From a virus, in the IMG/VR virus record IMGVR_UViG_3300005294_000167, positions 1 through 22,239 of that record: 22,239 nucleotides of DNA; one strand, written 5' to 3'. Position 1 is the first letter of the stretch, and every line of letters starts with the position of its first letter. Shown piece after piece: positions 11,252-19,723 of this stretch. Below the pieces are notes generated by a model. That model made no database searches. It had not been told where the DNA came from and saw only the letters and a list, made by a program, of their open reading frames with translations. The position numbers and the translations under genes are program-made.

Positions 11252-13611
11252 TGAAGAATTATCCTTCAGAAAAGATTCGTCAACTTCTTACCACAATATA
11301 CGAAGATTGTGACAAAGAAGATACGTCCGTTCGCGAAAGACAAATACGACAGTGGCGTCGTTTAAAACTTTTGTGGGAAGGATTTCAACGTACCTGGTAT
11401 AGTGAAGTCGCGCATGATTGGCGAGTCTATGATGAAACGCAAGAACAAGACAATGATCAAGGAGCTTATGATAAGCAAATAAATATCTTTAAGGCTTATC
11501 TTGAAACTATCATTGCTGTTTTATCAGTAGCTATTCCATCTATTAAATGTTTTCCTGATAATGCTGATGATACTTTAGACCTTGCTACGGCTAAAGCAGG
11601 TGATAAGATTGCACAGCTTATCTATCGTCATAATGATGTAGGATTACTCTGGTTACATGCATTATTTATCTTCCAAACGGAAGGTATGACTGCATGTTAT
11701 AATTATACTGATTCAGATCCTAAATACGGAACCTATGACGAACATTCCTACGATGATGTTGAAGAAGAGAGAGAAGTAAGCACTTGTCCTAATTGTAATA
11801 GTGTTATAAACGATGCCGCAAGCGATACAGAAGTTGCGAACGGAAACACAGGCGAGGAAGCCTTTCCACCTTCTCAAGCCGAAGTGGCGCCGCAGGCAGC
11901 CACGGAGGCAGTATTAGAAGGAACGCCACAAGCTTTATCTAATACTTCTGATGAATTTGATCCCAATAGTGATATTTGTTCTAATTGCGGTTCTATGGTT
12001 GTACCGCAAAAGACTAAGCAAAAGTTTATTGTTACCAAATTAGTAGGAATTACTACCTTACCAAAATCTCGCCAATGCTTAGAAATATATGGTGGATTAA
12101 ATGTAAAGGTACCGAATTACGCGAGGAATCAAAAGGCTTGTCCTTATCTTATATTTTCGCGTGAAGTTAATTATTCTTGTGTTCTTGATGAGTATGATTA
12201 TCTAAGAGACGATATTTTAGATAAAATTAAGAATACTAAAGGATCTTCTGACAACGCATATGCTCCTTGGATGAGATTATCTCCACAGTATATGGCAGAA
12301 TATCCTGAAAATGTTGTTACTATTCATAAAGCATGGATTCGTCCTTCTAAGTATCATATTCTTCCTAATGATGAAGATATTAGATTGCTTAAGAAAAAGT
12401 ATCCTCATGGAGTCTGTGTAACTTTTGTTAATGATCTTCTTTGTGAAGCATATGATGAATCTCTTGATGATCACTGGACTTTATTAGAGAATCCATTTAG
12501 TGATTATATACACTTTCAACCGTCTGGTGAAGGTCTTGTTAGCATTCAAGAGATTACAAACGATTTAATCTCTTTAACTCTACAAACTATTGAGCATGGT
12601 ATAGGGCAGACATTTGTTGATCCTAGCGTATTAGACTTTACAGCTTATGCTCAACAAGAAGTATTACCTGGTGGAGTGTTTCCAACAAAGGTTCAAGGTA
12701 GTAAACGTTTAGGCGATGGCTTTTATGAACTTCGTACAGCAACATTATCATCAGAAGTATTACCATTTGGTCAACAGATACAGACTTTTGGCCAGTTAGC
12801 TTCTGGTGCTAATCCTACATTATTTGGTGGTGCATTAGAAGGTAGTGAAACAGCTTCTCAGTATTCTATGGCAGGTGCTCAGGCACGTCAAAGACAACAA
12901 AATACTTGGAAGATGTTAACTCTTTGGTGGAAGAATATATTTGGTAAGACTATTCCTGCTTATATTAAAACTGTGCAGGAAGATGAGCATGATGTACAGA
13001 TTGGTGAAGATGGCAACTTCATTAATGTATTCATTAGAAAATCAGAATTAGAAGGTAAGATAGGTAAGGTAGAATTAGAATCTAATGAAAACTTACCTAT
13101 TACTTGGAGTCAGCAGAAAGATACCATTGAAAAAATGATGATGAATGGTAATCCGGAAGTATTAAAGATTCTATCTGCTCCAGAGAATGCTCCATTACTT
13201 CATGATGCTCTTGGTCTTACTGACTGGTATTTACCTGGTGAAGATGATGTTGTTAAGCAGTATGATGAGATAAAGTTATTACTTAATGCTCAGCCTATAG
13301 AAACTGGCGATCCTGAAATGCCAGAAATACCATCAGTAGAAATTGATCCTGATTTTGATAATCATCAGGTAGAATTTGAAACTTGTCGTAAGTGGATAAT
13401 TAGTGAAGCTGGTAGACAATGTAAGACTGATAATGAACCAGGATATCGTAACGTATTATTACATGGAAGGGCTCATTTAGCTATTATACAAGAACAACAA
13501 ATGCAACAAATGGCTCAAGAAAGTGCTGGTGCTGCACCTTCTAAAAAGCCTGCGAAAACTGAAACTAAAGAAGCGCCTATAACTGGAGAAGGTGATGTTC
13601 AACAGGTTTAA
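11251..13611 (+). CDS. Portal protein, with zinc-ribbon insert
   Basis: This 786-residue protein has the length and makeup of a podovirus portal, the dodecameric ring through which DNA enters and the tail attaches. The start has RERQIRQWRRLKLLWEGFQ, then a helical and beta core with repeated DEYDYL- and PENVVTIHKAW-type strands. The C-terminal part is acidic and glutamine-rich (QEQQMQQMAQE). CPNC (179-182) and CSNC (243-246) form a split zinc ribbon whose 60-residue gap is a low-complexity Ala/Glu/Pro segment. Bases 11811-11930 there count to about 58% GC, against about 35% just before. It starts in a TAATG overlap and runs 17 bases into the scaffold gene. The portal call rests on context and size. 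Confidence 0.75.
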   Translation: MKNYPSEKIRQLLTTIYEDCDKEDTSVRERQIRQWRRLKLLWEGFQRTWYSEVAHDWRVYDETQEQDNDQGAYDKQINIFKAYLETIIAVLSVAIPSIKCFPDNADDTLDLATAKAGDKIAQLIYRHNDVGLLWLHALFIFQTEGMTACYNYTDSDPKYGTYDEHSYDDVEEEREVSTCPNCNSVINDAASDTEVANGNTGEEAFPPSQAEVAPQAATEAVLEGTPQALSNTSDEFDPNSDICSNCGSMVVPQKTKQKFIVTKLVGITTLPKSRQCLEIYGGLNVKVPNYARNQKACPYLIFSREVNYSCVLDEYDYLRDDILDKIKNTKGSSDNAYAPWMRLSPQYMAEYPENVVTIHKAWIRPSKYHILPNDEDIRLLKKKYPHGVCVTFVNDLLCEAYDESLDDHWTLLENPFSDYIHFQPSGEGLVSIQEITNDLISLTLQTIEHGIGQTFVDPSVLDFTAYAQQEVLPGGVFPTKVQGSKRLGDGFYELRTATLSSEVLPFGQQIQTFGQLASGANPTLFGGALEGSETASQYSMAGAQARQRQQNTWKMLTLWWKNIFGKTIPAYIKTVQEDEHDVQIGEDGNFINVFIRKSELEGKIGKVELESNENLPITWSQQKDTIEKMMMNGNPEVLKILSAPENAPLLHDALGLTDWYLPGEDDVVKQYDEIKLLLNAQPIETGDPEMPEIPSVEIDPDFDNHQVEFETCRKWIISEAGRQCKTDNEPGYRNVLLHGRAHLAIIQEQQMQQMAQESAGAAPSKKPAKTETKEAPITGEGDVQQV

Positions 13612-14890
13612 GCTTTTATATAGTCCTGACGATAATCCTGCTGGTAATGCTAATTTACCAATGGGCAAAGAAGATACTATAACCTTTTTAGGAATGGAAG
13701 ATGAAAAAGAACAGGTTATTCCTCTTGATGAGAAAAAGCCTGTTGAGAAAGAAAAGGAAGAAGTTAAAGAACCTAAGAAGGACGTTGACGAGGTAAAAGA
13801 TAAAGAAGGCGAAGAAGAGGAAGAAGAAATAGACGAGTTAAAAGAGATTGAAGAGTCTCTTGAAGAAGATGAAATTGATGAAGAAAAATTAGAACTTGTT
13901 AATACAGTTTCAAGAAAAGAAATTTTAAAGAAGTATCCTATACTTTTTAAAGATTTTCCTTATCTTGAACATGCTTTTTACCGTAATTATCAATTTACGG
14001 AATATTTTTCTACGCCTAATGAAGCTAAAGAGGCGCTTGCTAAGGCAGAAACTCTTGATGCTTTTGATAAGGATTTACTTAGTGGTAATACGAAGAACAT
14101 CTTAGAAGCTGCTAAGAAAAGTGATCCTAAAGCATTCTATAAAATCGTCGATAATTACATGGCAACGCTTGCTGATGTTGACGAAAAGGCTTATCATCAC
14201 GTTTTAGGCAATAATATCAAGCAGACTATTGTTGCGATGGTTAAAGAAGGTAGACGTGGTGATAATGAGACTTTAGTTAATGCTGCGGCTATTCTTAATC
14301 AGTTTGTTTTTGGTTCTTCAGAATTTGAGCCGGCTAAGAATCTCTCGTCTGGTGAAGATAATAAAGATGATTCACGCGAAAAGCAATTAGAAAAAGAGAA
14401 ACAAGATTTTATACTTCAGCGATTAGAAACAGCTAATACTGAATTATCACGTACTGTACAGAATTCACTCAAAGCTACTATTGCTGCTAATCTAGACCCT
14501 AAGAATAGCATGAGTGAATTTGTCAAGAAACATGCTTCTGCTGAAGTATTACAGACTATTGAATCGTCTTTACAGAATGATAAACAATTTCAAGTACTTG
14601 TCGATCGTTTATGGGAAAAAGCGTTGGAAAGCAATTTTACTAAGGATTCTACCGATCGTATTAGAAATGCATTCTTTGCTAAAGCTAAAATGCTGTTGCC
14701 AGCAGCTATTAAAAAGGCTCGAATTGAAGCTTTACGAGGAATGGGTAAGCGTGTGAAGGAAGAAGCAGAAGAAAAAGAAGAACCTGTTGAAAAATCTGGG
14801 GATGACCGACCCGAACGTAAAAGGTCTAGTGGTAAAACAGGTGAAATACCGGCTGGAATGTCAACCCTAGAATTTTTAATGAAGGATTAA
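13595..14890 (+). CDS. Scaffold-like protein
   Basis: The ATG at 13595 is preferred over the GTG at 13592 because GGAG (13585-13588) is then six bases away. The 431-residue protein has a strongly acidic, low-complexity region (about 34-100, runs of E, D and K), a helical middle (LNQFVFGSSEFEP near 235) and a lysine- and arginine-rich helical tail (about 365-418). A helical, charged protein between portal and capsid genes is typical of scaffolds, which shape the prohead and leave it before packaging. It overlaps the portal by 17 bases and ends four bases before the capsid gene. No protease is visible. Confidence 0.65.
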   Translation: MFNRFKLLYSPDDNPAGNANLPMGKEDTITFLGMEDEKEQVIPLDEKKPVEKEKEEVKEPKKDVDEVKDKEGEEEEEEIDELKEIEESLEEDEIDEEKLELVNTVSRKEILKKYPILFKDFPYLEHAFYRNYQFTEYFSTPNEAKEALAKAETLDAFDKDLLSGNTKNILEAAKKSDPKAFYKIVDNYMATLADVDEKAYHHVLGNNIKQTIVAMVKEGRRGDNETLVNAAAILNQFVFGSSEFEPAKNLSSGEDNKDDSREKQLEKEKQDFILQRLETANTELSRTVQNSLKATIAANLDPKNSMSEFVKKHASAEVLQTIESSLQNDKQFQVLVDRLWEKALESNFTKDSTDRIRNAFFAKAKMLLPAAIKKARIEALRGMGKRVKEEAEEKEEPVEKSGDDRPERKRSSGKTGEIPAGMSTLEFLMKD

Positions 14891-14894
14891 TATT

Positions 14895-16148
14895 ATGGCA
14901 GTTGTTGAATCTCAGGTATCAGCACTAGAGCTGGAAAGGGTCATTCCTAAGATCCGTGTCCTGTTCGAACGGGACGATAAGTTTTTTGCTAATATCAAGA
15001 AGCGTGATGTTGAAGTCATTTCTAATCGTCAGATGCGTGTTCCTTTAGAATTAAGACCTGGTGGTTCTTTCCAGTATTTTGATCCTAATGGTGGTGATTT
15101 AGGTCGTGGTGGTGGTCCGACTTGGGATAAGGCAGTACTTAATTCAGTATTTGTTAGCGAGAATATTGAATATACTAAACTTACCCAGTGGTCTACTGAT
15201 GGTGATAAGAAGGCTATTACTAATGCTGTAAAGCGTCTTACTGCTACTGCTCTTGATGAATTAAGGCGGCAGTTAGATTCTCAGCTTATGCAGGCTGGTA
15301 ATGGTGTTGTAGGTACTATTACTTCTGTCTCTACTACTGCTGGAGTTGATACCTATACTTTAACGTCTGATGGTTTTGGCGCGCGTCTTGTGCGTTATGG
15401 TCAGACTATTCAGGTATTTGATACCACTTTAGCAACTTTACGCGGAAGTGGTGTTATTACAGCATGGGATGTTGAGAATAATACTATTGACGTTACACCT
15501 GCTGTAGCTGCTTCTGCTGCAACAGACGTTTTAGTTGTTAATGGTCTTAGTTCTCCTGCATCTTTACCTGCTATGTATGGTGTGCCTTATCATCATTCAA
15601 ATGCTAGTACGGGTACTTGGTTAGGTTTCTCGCGTAGCACTACTCCTGAAATCCGTTCTAACGGTGTTAATGGTGGCGGTTCTGCATTATCATTACCTTT
15701 ACCACGTCTTGCAATGAATAAGATTGGTAATCGTGTTGGTATTGACAATAACTTCAAGCCTGTTGCATGGCATCATCCTGCACAGTCTCAGGCTTATGAA
15801 GATATTGGTCAGGCTGTTATCATGCTTAATCAGCCAGGAGAAAATAAAGGCTTAGATATGTACTTTGGTGGAGTACAGAACTTTGCCGGTGCTAAGGGTA
15901 AAGAATCCTTTAACTGGGATAAAACTCGTATTGACTTCGTATCTGATGAAGTTTGGGGCCGTGGTGAAACGTTACCTATTGGCTTCTATACTACTGATGG
16001 TAGGAAGATTTTCGAGATTCGTTCTTCTTCAGGAGGTATCGCTACTAGTGATATCTTCTATATGGTATGTGGTATGCAGTTCTTCGTGAATAATCCTGCT
16101 GCTACTGCTTATATCTATAACTTGGCAATTCCTGCTGGTTATCAATAG
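14895..16148 (+). CDS. Major capsid protein
   Basis: This 417-residue protein begins MAVVESQVSALELERVIPKI and contains a QMRVPLELRPGGSFQYFDPN segment (about 46-65) and ELRRQLDSQLMQAGNGVVG (about 121-139), followed by beta-rich domains. Length, position after the scaffold, and the layout of an N-terminal arm, long helix, and beta body fit an HK97-fold coat protein of P22-like or N4-like type. It has AAGGA upstream of the ATG. A perfect 11-bp hairpin follows its stop, fitting a highly expressed message protected or processed at its 3' end. The call is firm for role, less for subfamily. Confidence 0.8.
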   Translation: MAVVESQVSALELERVIPKIRVLFERDDKFFANIKKRDVEVISNRQMRVPLELRPGGSFQYFDPNGGDLGRGGGPTWDKAVLNSVFVSENIEYTKLTQWSTDGDKKAITNAVKRLTATALDELRRQLDSQLMQAGNGVVGTITSVSTTAGVDTYTLTSDGFGARLVRYGQTIQVFDTTLATLRGSGVITAWDVENNTIDVTPAVAASAATDVLVVNGLSSPASLPAMYGVPYHHSNASTGTWLGFSRSTTPEIRSNGVNGGGSALSLPLPRLAMNKIGNRVGIDNNFKPVAWHHPAQSQAYEDIGQAVIMLNQPGENKGLDMYFGGVQNFAGAKGKESFNWDKTRIDFVSDEVWGRGETLPIGFYTTDGRKIFEIRSSSGGIATSDIFYMVCGMQFFVNNPAATAYIYNLAIPAGYQ

Positions 16149-16156
16149 ATTATTTA

Positions 16157-16190
16157 TTGGTGGGTAGTTTAGAAATATTCTACCCACCAA
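16157..16190 (+). terminator. Strong hairpin after the capsid gene, no T-tract
   Basis: TTGGTGGGTAG (16157-16167) and CTACCCACCAA (16180-16190) pair perfectly over 11 bases with a 12-base loop. The following bases (ATCATATATTAAG) lack a T-run, so it is more likely a processing, stabilising or attenuating element than a full terminator. Confidence 0.5.
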
Positions 16191-16216
16191 ATCATATATT
16201 AAGAAAGGAAACAAAG

Positions 16217-16543
16217 ATGAGCGAAGGAACGAACGAATTAAATAGGTATAACATTGGAGAACCACAGAGTCTCCAGAATGCCAAGCCAAATACTATTGCA
16301 TCAGCAGCTACTATTGCTCCAGTCCATAAGTTAACATTTGTTACTGGAACTGTACAGGTAGCTACTGTTACGCCTCCTGTTAGTGGTATGCATGTGTTGT
16401 GGCTTTGCTTTACTAATGCTGCTCCTGGATTGTTTTTAACTACTGGTAATCTTCAGGTAGCTTATCAGCCAATTCAGAATCGACCTGTAGCATTAATTTA
16501 TGATCCTTCTACTGCTAAGTATTGGGTTCAGGCTGTTGTCTAG
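16217..16543 (+). CDS. Small beta-rich decoration-like protein
   Basis: The start at 16217 follows AAAGGA; a longer reading from TTG at 16157 would cover the hairpin and is not credible. The 108 residues are soluble and beta-rich (HKLTFVTGTVQVATVTPP, then FTNAAPGLFLTTGNLQVAYQPI and RPVALIYDPSTAKYWVQ). Position directly behind the capsid gene, size and composition fit a head-decoration or fibre protein that sits on the capsid. It is flanked by strong hairpins on both sides, so its message may be separately processed. No family name is claimed. Confidence 0.6.
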   Translation: MSEGTNELNRYNIGEPQSLQNAKPNTIASAATIAPVHKLTFVTGTVQVATVTPPVSGMHVLWLCFTNAAPGLFLTTGNLQVAYQPIQNRPVALIYDPSTAKYWVQAVV

Positions 16544-16552
16544 TTTATAGGA

Positions 16553-16625
16553 TATTGGGTGTTGTGAATTTATTACAGGATTTTTATAAAAAGAATCATA
16601 AGTTAATAATAAGCAACACCCAATA
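16553..16625 (+). promoter_or_regulatory. 12-bp hairpin that could bridge a distant SD to the next start
   Basis: TATTGGGTGTTG (16553-16564) and CAACACCCAATA (16614-16625) pair perfectly. Inside the 49-base loop, TTATTA (16570-16575) pairs with TAATAA (16604-16609). AGGA (16549-16552) lies directly before the stem and the ATG of the next gene is 7 bases after it. Folding would bring AGGA into SD distance of a start that otherwise has none. No T-tract follows, so termination is less likely. Confidence 0.5.
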
Positions 16626-16632
16626 AACAATT

Positions 16633-17196
16633 ATGGAACTAACAGAATCAATCGAAACTATTAATCGTCAATTAGTTGATCTTTTTGGTGTGGACACAGC
16701 TTCTGGACAAGCTATGTGGCGAGTAGTCTGGGCAGAAGATCAATTTGAGAAAAGACTTACAGATTTTTATAATGGTGTAGAATTACTACATCCTGAAGTA
16801 AAATTATTACCAACGTATTCTTGGATTAAAGGTAGGTATATTCTTGAACATCTTGTAGGTGTTCCTGAAGTAAATATTCCAGAATTACCTACTCAGAAGA
16901 TTACTTATACTCTTATATGGACTTTTGAAGATAAGAATGAGAATTATCTTCCCCCTAACATAACTGCTTGTAAGTTTGTTATTAATCTTGTTGAATCAGC
17001 TATGTTACGTCATAAGCAAGGTCTCTCTCCGATAAAGAAGTATATTGATGAAGAATATTGTCAGGAAGCTTCGTTAGTTGCTAAAGCGAAAAGATTGAAC
17101 AAAATATGTGAAGAACTCTACGGCGAAGATGCATCGTTTCATGATAATTTGTTAGATGGTTCAGGTGTTGTTCTTTCTGATAAGAGGAGAAATTAA
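16633..17196 (+). CDS. Hypothetical head or tail connector-region protein
   Basis: The 187 residues are soluble, with INRQLVDLFGVDTASGQAM (about 10-28) and WRVVWAEDQFEKRLTDFYNG (about 29-48) near the start. A beta segment (TQKITYTLIWTFEDKNENYL) and a helical end follow. I have an impression of a conserved family in environmental phages with the opening WRVVWAEDQFEKR, but no function is known to me. No SD lies directly before the ATG; the hairpin at 16553-16625 may supply one. It lies one base ahead of the zinc-ribbon gene and is probably cotranscribed with the connector genes. Confidence 0.65.
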   Translation: MELTESIETINRQLVDLFGVDTASGQAMWRVVWAEDQFEKRLTDFYNGVELLHPEVKLLPTYSWIKGRYILEHLVGVPEVNIPELPTQKITYTLIWTFEDKNENYLPPNITACKFVINLVESAMLRHKQGLSPIKKYIDEEYCQEASLVAKAKRLNKICEELYGEDASFHDNLLDGSGVVLSDKRRN

Positions 17197-17895
17197 ATGA
17201 GTGTTGTAGGCTCTTTTCCCGGTACTATTAGTCCAAATCGTAGAACTATTCGTGCGCCTATCAATCCAATGGATAAGTGTACTGTAGTTTCTATTTACAA
17301 TAAGCCCGTTCGTTATGTTAGTCCTACTATTCAGCCTGGTGTATTCTTTATAGCTCCTGGTACTCTTGAAAATCCTACATTACTTGTTGTAGGTACTAGT
17401 TCATGGTGGAAAGAAATTGACGAAAATCAGCCATTACTTGAAATTCCAAATAGTTCTATTCAGGTAGCTGATGGTATTGTTAAAGACTATTGTAATGGCA
17501 TTTTTGGCTGTAATATGGCTGATTGTATGCCTGGTCTTTTCTGGTTGCCGGGAGAAATTAATATTATTACTTTACGCGCGAAATATGCTGATAAGTTAGA
17601 AGAGGCAAGGCAGAAACAGATTAACTTTTTCAAGAATATCGTTACTCTTACAGATGGTTTATGGTCACGTACTAACGGTAATCCTCTTGTAGTTAGTGAT
17701 GATGCTAGAATGGCTGCAAAAGCACTACAGTTAGATGCTAATAAACCTTGGATGAAGGATTTCACAACTCTTGGGCAGACGAATTGTCCTGCTTGTGGAT
17801 TTATGCGTAATCCTGCTTATCCTGTTTGTTCTAATTGTAAGGCTATTCTTGATCCGGTTGCTGCTAAGGCATTAAATATTCAGTTTGCTCAATAG
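17197..17895 (+). CDS. Structural-type protein with C-terminal zinc ribbon
   Basis: The 232-residue protein has a beta-rich N-terminal part (about 1-90), a cysteine cluster (C99, C105, C110), a helical middle, and a zinc ribbon near the end: CPAC (197-200) and CSNC (211-214). GAGGAG upstream supports the ATG, which directly follows the previous stop. The ribbon is of the same CxxC type as in the portal insert and the leftward small genes. Position between the decoration-like and adaptor genes suggests a head-tail junction or assembly role, which is inference. No family name is claimed. Confidence 0.6.
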   Translation: MSVVGSFPGTISPNRRTIRAPINPMDKCTVVSIYNKPVRYVSPTIQPGVFFIAPGTLENPTLLVVGTSSWWKEIDENQPLLEIPNSSIQVADGIVKDYCNGIFGCNMADCMPGLFWLPGEINIITLRAKYADKLEEARQKQINFFKNIVTLTDGLWSRTNGNPLVVSDDARMAAKALQLDANKPWMKDFTTLGQTNCPACGFMRNPAYPVCSNCKAILDPVAAKALNIQFAQ

Positions 17896-17910
17896 TTTTA
17901 GGCGAAAAGA

Positions 17911-18624
17911 ATGACCACAACAGCAGACCTAACAGCCGCACAAGTCATGGACGCTAGTGCTTCTATGCTTAATGATACGGCTAAAACGTCTTACACTTAT
18001 ACTGCTCAGATACCATACCTAAACATGGCGCTGAGAGAATTGCAGGAGTTTTTTGAATTAAATAATGTTCCTGTAACTGATAATAAGTCTGCTGTAATTG
18101 AGGTAGATGCCGGTGTAACTGTTGTAGGTTTTTCGCCTACTCCGCCTATAGCTGGTACACCATATTTACCTGATGATTTTATTGAAATTAAGAAATTATG
18201 GCAAAGGAATAGAGGAATTGATCCTTGGATTCCTATGACTCGTCTTGATACTCTTGATTTAGCACTTGATGGAACAGAAACTAGTCAATTCTATGGTTAT
18301 GTTTATCAGTCACAAGAGATTAGATTTCAACCATCTAATGCTGATAATGATTTGAAACTTGATTACATTAGGAGACTATTTACTACTGTTACTAGTAGTT
18401 CTGATACTCTTAATGTTGTTAATGCGCAGAGTTTCTTATCATTCCGCACCGCTGCATTATGCTGTGAATTTATAGGAGAGAATAAATCTCGTGCTGATTC
18501 TCTTAATGCTGATGCTAGTATTGCTCTTGATCGTACAATAGGTATATCTACAAAAGCTAGACAAGCTATATCTGTACGTCATAGACCTTTTAGAAGTGCT
18601 TACAAGCGTAGAGGTATAATGTAA
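17911..18624 (+). CDS. Probable head-to-tail adaptor
   Basis: The 237-residue protein starts with helices typical of adaptor or connector proteins: YTAQIPYLNMALRELQEFFE (about 30-49). The middle has beta strands and the segment YLPDDFIEIKKLWQR (about 86-100). The C-terminal part is helical and basic (DSLNADASIALDR, STKARQAISVRHRPFRSAYK). This resembles podovirus gp11/gp4-type adaptors, which dock to the portal and begin the tail. The upstream SD is weak (AGG). Its stop codon is inside an inverted repeat (18611-18630). Similarity is by pattern only. Confidence 0.5.
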   Translation: MTTTADLTAAQVMDASASMLNDTAKTSYTYTAQIPYLNMALRELQEFFELNNVPVTDNKSAVIEVDAGVTVVGFSPTPPIAGTPYLPDDFIEIKKLWQRNRGIDPWIPMTRLDTLDLALDGTETSQFYGYVYQSQEIRFQPSNADNDLKLDYIRRLFTTVTSSSDTLNVVNAQSFLSFRTAALCCEFIGENKSRADSLNADASIALDRTIGISTKARQAISVRHRPFRSAYKRRGIM

Positions 18625-18667
18625 TACCTCGTCTCTGGTGCAGAGTATTGCACTGTTTATAGTAAAC
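18611..18667 (+). other. Cluster of short hairpins in a junction
   Basis: GAGGTAT (18611-18617) pairs with ATACCTC (18624-18630) around the stop codon. CTCTG (18633-18637) pairs with CAGAG (18641-18645), or alternatively GTGCA (18638-18642) with TGCAC (18649-18653). GTTTA (18655-18659) pairs with TAAAC (18663-18667). No T-tract follows. Confidence 0.4.
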
Positions 18668-18677
18668 GGAGAAAACG

Positions 18678-19670
18678 ATGCCTAATGTCGAAACAAGCGT
18701 ACCTACTTTACAGACTAATTTATGGTCACAGATTAAAACTTTTGCTGGTAGAGCAGGTTTTCAGACCGGCTTAAATCCTGCAATGGTTGGTAGAGTATGG
18801 TTTGTTAATGCCAATACTGTAGCTTCTCGTGGTCCCATTGGTAGTGATGGTAATAGTGGATTATCTCCATTAACACCATTCGCTACAGTTGCGCGCGCGT
18901 TTACATTCCTCAAGTCTTATGATATTGTCGTGATTGATGGTGTCATACGCGAACAGGTAGTTTCACCTGCTAATATCTATGACATAACTATCATTGGTGC
19001 AGCTAATACGCCACGTCAGTCTACTTCAGGTGGTGTAGCTACTGGTGGTGGTGCTACTTGGATGCCTCCTACTAGTCCTACTGCTTCCACTCCATTACTT
19101 GAAGTATATAGTCAGGGTTGGACTATTGCTAATATTTCATTTACTCCTCATACTTCATCTGCTGGTATTCGATTTACTCGTTCCGCGTCTGTTGATACTA
19201 CTGATGGAAGTCATTTCCAAGTATTAAATTGTTTATTTGGTGCTCAGGGTGGGACTAGTCAGATTGGTATTGAGGATAATGGTGGTTCTAGCTTTGGTTT
19301 AATTAGTGGTAACAGATTTATTGGCCTTACTGGTACTGCTATTAAAGGCTTGTCTACAGCTTCTAACGTACCACAGGGCTGGAGAATTACTGGCAATCGA
19401 TTTAATGGTAATACTAATGCTATTGGTTTGTCATTGAATGAGAGTCTAGTAGATAATAACTATATTCGTCAGGCTGCTAATGATACTAACTTTAAGGTTA
19501 ATCTCGTTGCAGTTGCAGGACAGGGAGAAAAGAATCAGGTAATTAATAACATATTTCCTGATGCTGCTGCAAACGTTACGATTGCTAAGGGTTATAAGCC
19601 TGGAACAAGTGATGTTTGGCGTAATTGGGTGACTGATACGGCTGATTCTATTGTTACTGTGCCGGCGTAA
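18678..19670 (+). CDS. Beta-helix tail spike
   Basis: The 330-residue protein has the opening RVWFVNANTVASRGPIGSDG (about 39-58) followed by NSGLSPLTPFATVARAF, the usual entry to a right-handed parallel beta-helix of the pectate-lyase or spike type. Repeats of GNRF, NNYI and NNIF-like turns run through the second half (about 200-300). Such proteins bind and often cut surface polysaccharide. GGAG precedes the ATG. No catalytic residues are assigned. It lies between adaptor and nozzle genes, as expected for a tail-attached spike. Confidence 0.65.
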   Translation: MPNVETSVPTLQTNLWSQIKTFAGRAGFQTGLNPAMVGRVWFVNANTVASRGPIGSDGNSGLSPLTPFATVARAFTFLKSYDIVVIDGVIREQVVSPANIYDITIIGAANTPRQSTSGGVATGGGATWMPPTSPTASTPLLEVYSQGWTIANISFTPHTSSAGIRFTRSASVDTTDGSHFQVLNCLFGAQGGTSQIGIEDNGGSSFGLISGNRFIGLTGTAIKGLSTASNVPQGWRITGNRFNGNTNAIGLSLNESLVDNNYIRQAANDTNFKVNLVAVAGQGEKNQVINNIFPDAAANVTIAKGYKPGTSDVWRNWVTDTADSIVTVPA

Positions 19671-19680
19671 TTGTTGTTGA

Positions 19681-19717
19681 TTATGGTAGGGCAGGCTAAT
19701 AACTTGTCCTACCATAA
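19681..19717 (+). other. 15-bp hairpin directly before the nozzle gene
   Basis: TTATGGTAGG (19681-19690) pairs with CCTACCATAA (19708-19717). Five further inner pairs, two of them G-U, follow, leaving a 7-base loop. Only six A/T-rich bases then separate the stem from the ATG at 19724, so there is no room for an SD. No T-tract follows; an expression-control role is likelier than termination. Confidence 0.45.
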
Positions 19718-19723
19718 AAAATT

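Noticed and set aside
13592-13594. GTG start for the scaffold-like gene
   Set aside because: The SD would be only three bases away; the next codon is ATG with better spacing.
16157-16216. Longer start (TTG) for the decoration-like gene
   Set aside because: It would make the capsid hairpin coding; the ATG at 16217 has a clear AAAGGA.
18887-18899. Alternating GCGCGCGCG stretch
   Set aside because: Encodes Val-Ala-Arg-Ala within the spike gene; too short to call a structural element.
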